Below the pieces are notes generated by a model that searched no databases, was not told the DNA's origin, and was given only the letters and a program-made list of their open reading frames with translations. A stretch of DNA of 64,000 nucleotides from Rotaria macrura (lineage: Eukaryota > Rotifera > Eurotatoria > Philodinida > Philodinidae), in contig OENT01000630.1 of NCBI GenBank assembly GCA_900239685.1, positions 27,145 through 91,144 on the forward strand. Direction: 5' to 3'. The position numbers were made by a program, and so were the translations under genes. Positions 62,312 through 64,000 of the stretch are shown one piece after another (within the stretch, counting starts at the first letter, position 1; each line of letters begins with the position of its first letter).

Positions 62312-63543
62312 TTAACGGCCCAGATCGACGATTACGGACTTCGTATACGGCAGTGTATAAGATCGTATACACTCCCCCACACGACCGTAAACGGTCGTAT
62401 CCCATGTGTTTCATTACGATGAAACTGCGGCGCAGTTACGGCGTACCTGCGATCGTAGTGTGACCCGTAATTACGGAAAATTGCGACGTAGTTATGCGTA
62501 ATTACGATAAAAAAGTCGCAGTTACGCGTAGTTACGGCGAAAAATTCACAGTTACGCAAAACTGCGTCCCAGTTAATTGCAGTTATGCGTCACACTTGCG
62601 TTGCAATACATACGAGAGATGACTTAGATTAAGTTATCATTTTATTTGTATTTTTATTGTGAACTTAAAAACTTGTTCCGAACAAAAAAAAGAAAACTTA
62701 AAATTATAAAATTAAAATTTTTACAAAACATTATAAAAAAAAATTAATTTACAAAACTATAACTAAAAAGAAAAATTTTAATTTCAAAAATTTAGGAAAA
62801 TAAATATCTAGAAAAATCAAAAAACAACAACATCTAAAAAAATTCAAAAAATAATGGAAAAAAAGTTTTTTAAAATATTGTTAATTAATTTAAGAAACAG
62901 AGTTTCAAAAATTGAACAACTAAAAAAATTTTAAAAAAAATATATACGTATTCTACTGTTTAAAGTAAAATGATTTATGAACGAAAATTTGACGAGCACT
63001 GCTATTTATACTGATTTTCTGTGGCTAAGTATTAGTGCTCGAGTGTGACTAATTATAAATAAGGAAGAATCATTTATAATTGGTCAGCTACGTTTACAAT
63101 GGATCGTACAATGCGATCACTACGACGCAGTTACGTTGGTCTACGTCGCAGTAAGCGTAGTTTCTTATAGAGACCTTCACTACGATGAATGCGGCGTAGC
63201 TACGCATAATTGCGGCGTAAAATTGGCTCTGCGCGTAACTGCGGCGCAGTTGCAAAAAAAGAGGCGACATGGGATTATAGCGTTTTACCTGATTCAGTAT
63301 TACGGTCGTATATCGCCGTGTCCTATACGGAAAAATGCGATTTTATATGGAGGAATACGGTGGAAAATGGGCACCGTTTACGGATTTTGTATACGAGGAC
63401 CACAAACGATCGTTTTTCTCTCCATATATCGTCGTATTTCCCCGTATACGACACGGAGATATACGATCGTAATACTGGACCATGTATTTTGCCGTATTTC
63501 CCCGTATAAGGTCGTTTACGATCGTGCTTGTTCGACCTGGCAG
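62312..63543. mobile_element. Foldback-like inverted-repeat element, about 1.2 kb
   Basis: A left arm (62312-62600) and a right arm (about 63100-63543), both CpG-rich and made of short CGTA/TACG and ACTGCGnCGCAGTTACG words, flank an A-rich centre (62640-62960). Reverse-complemented, the right arm repeats the left in order: TTAA..(C/T)GCC.AGxTCGA at the end, then CGATCGTA/CGTAAACG, CCCATGT, CTGCGnCGCAGTTACG and TCGTAGTG. The outermost bases read TTAA on both sides, which could be a piggyBac-type TTAA target or chance. No protein is encoded; open frames across the arms are translations of the repeat words. Confidence 0.6.
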
Positions 63544-63547
63544 TTTA

Positions 63548-64000
63548 AATTAGAGTGCAATAAGCGAAAAAAAATGAATATTAATATGATTTAAATATCC
63601 AAAATAAATCAAGATTCATTTTTACTTTTAATTCAGAGTGATTTTCGAAATGTGTTTTTTGAATTAGTTTCTACTATTAGGCCAAAGATAGATATAAAAC
63701 TCTTCGATCATTTAAATAACAGATATTACAGGAAAAAATTATGGGCAGCATGTATGACCAGTGCATGGTTAAGAGTGACGGTTGCGTGAGGAAATTCAAC
63801 ACTTAGTTATGCTGTATACCGTGCTTGTCTTCTTATGTCTATATAGTCAAACAAGAAGACAATTAAAGAAAATTGATAATTCTTAGGGTGAATCCATGGG
63901 TATCCTACCACTTTTCTGGAAAAAGTTCTTTTTCCCCATTTTTTTTCGCCAAAAACACCGAACAAGTTTAGAAAAGACTTTCAAAGAAAAAAAAATGATC
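63548..64000. other. Window end without recognisable feature
   Basis: AT-rich sequence after the foldback-like element. No coding exon or repeat recognised. Confidence 0.6.

Noticed and set aside
63136-63594. 152-codon open frame near the window end
   Set aside because: It translates the right arm of the foldback-like element; the amino acid pattern mirrors the repeated CGTA words.

Overview
This is an AT-rich metazoan nuclear genome window with intron-dense genes. Introns are a mix of about 50-70 bp and 1-3.6 kb, with GT-AG junctions and phases that fit across every reconstructed gene. The host looks like a small spiralian-type invertebrate. A bdelloid rotifer is my best guess, from base composition, many ~50 bp introns, Asn/Gln/Ser-rich linkers, an intronless bacterial-looking gene and AG acceptor sites just before start codons. 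This is inference from style, not a species identification.

Layout: (1) 319-17234, minus: USP24-type giant ubiquitin hydrolase, 18 exons. (2) 20451-25001, plus: type I membrane protein of the immunoglobulin superfamily, 8 exons. (3) 27219-39904, plus: COPII coat subunit Sec24 of the C/D class, 19 exons. (4) 40310-51626, plus: intron-binding spliceosomal helicase Aquarius (AQR), 20 exons, starting 405 bp after the Sec24 stop. (5) 51733-53217, minus: intronless predicted clan CD (C25/gingipain-like) cysteine peptidase, convergent with AQR, candidate horizontal acquisition. (6) 55655-57536 and 57628-57955, minus: two tandem, diverged barrier-to-autointegration factor (BAF) genes with identical exon structure. 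(7) 57956-64000: no gene found; a repeat-rich tail with CCGG-rich patches, a short tandem repeat and a large inverted-repeat (foldback-like) element.

The genes are mostly unrelated housekeeping functions (deubiquitination, ER export, splicing, chromatin/nuclear envelope) and form no obvious pathway. Introns carry several small non-autonomous DNA transposons. They include a clear hAT-type element with perfect terminal repeats and an 8-bp target duplication, and a decayed element encoding a FLYWCH zinc finger. The most unusual items are the C25-like gene, the BAF pair, the terminal foldback element, and the repeated pattern of splice-acceptor-like sites immediately 5' of start codons, which suggests spliced-leader trans-splicing. 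I found no clearly undescribed multi-gene system. All exon models, lengths and residue numbers were built by eye from the sequence, with no alignment software.
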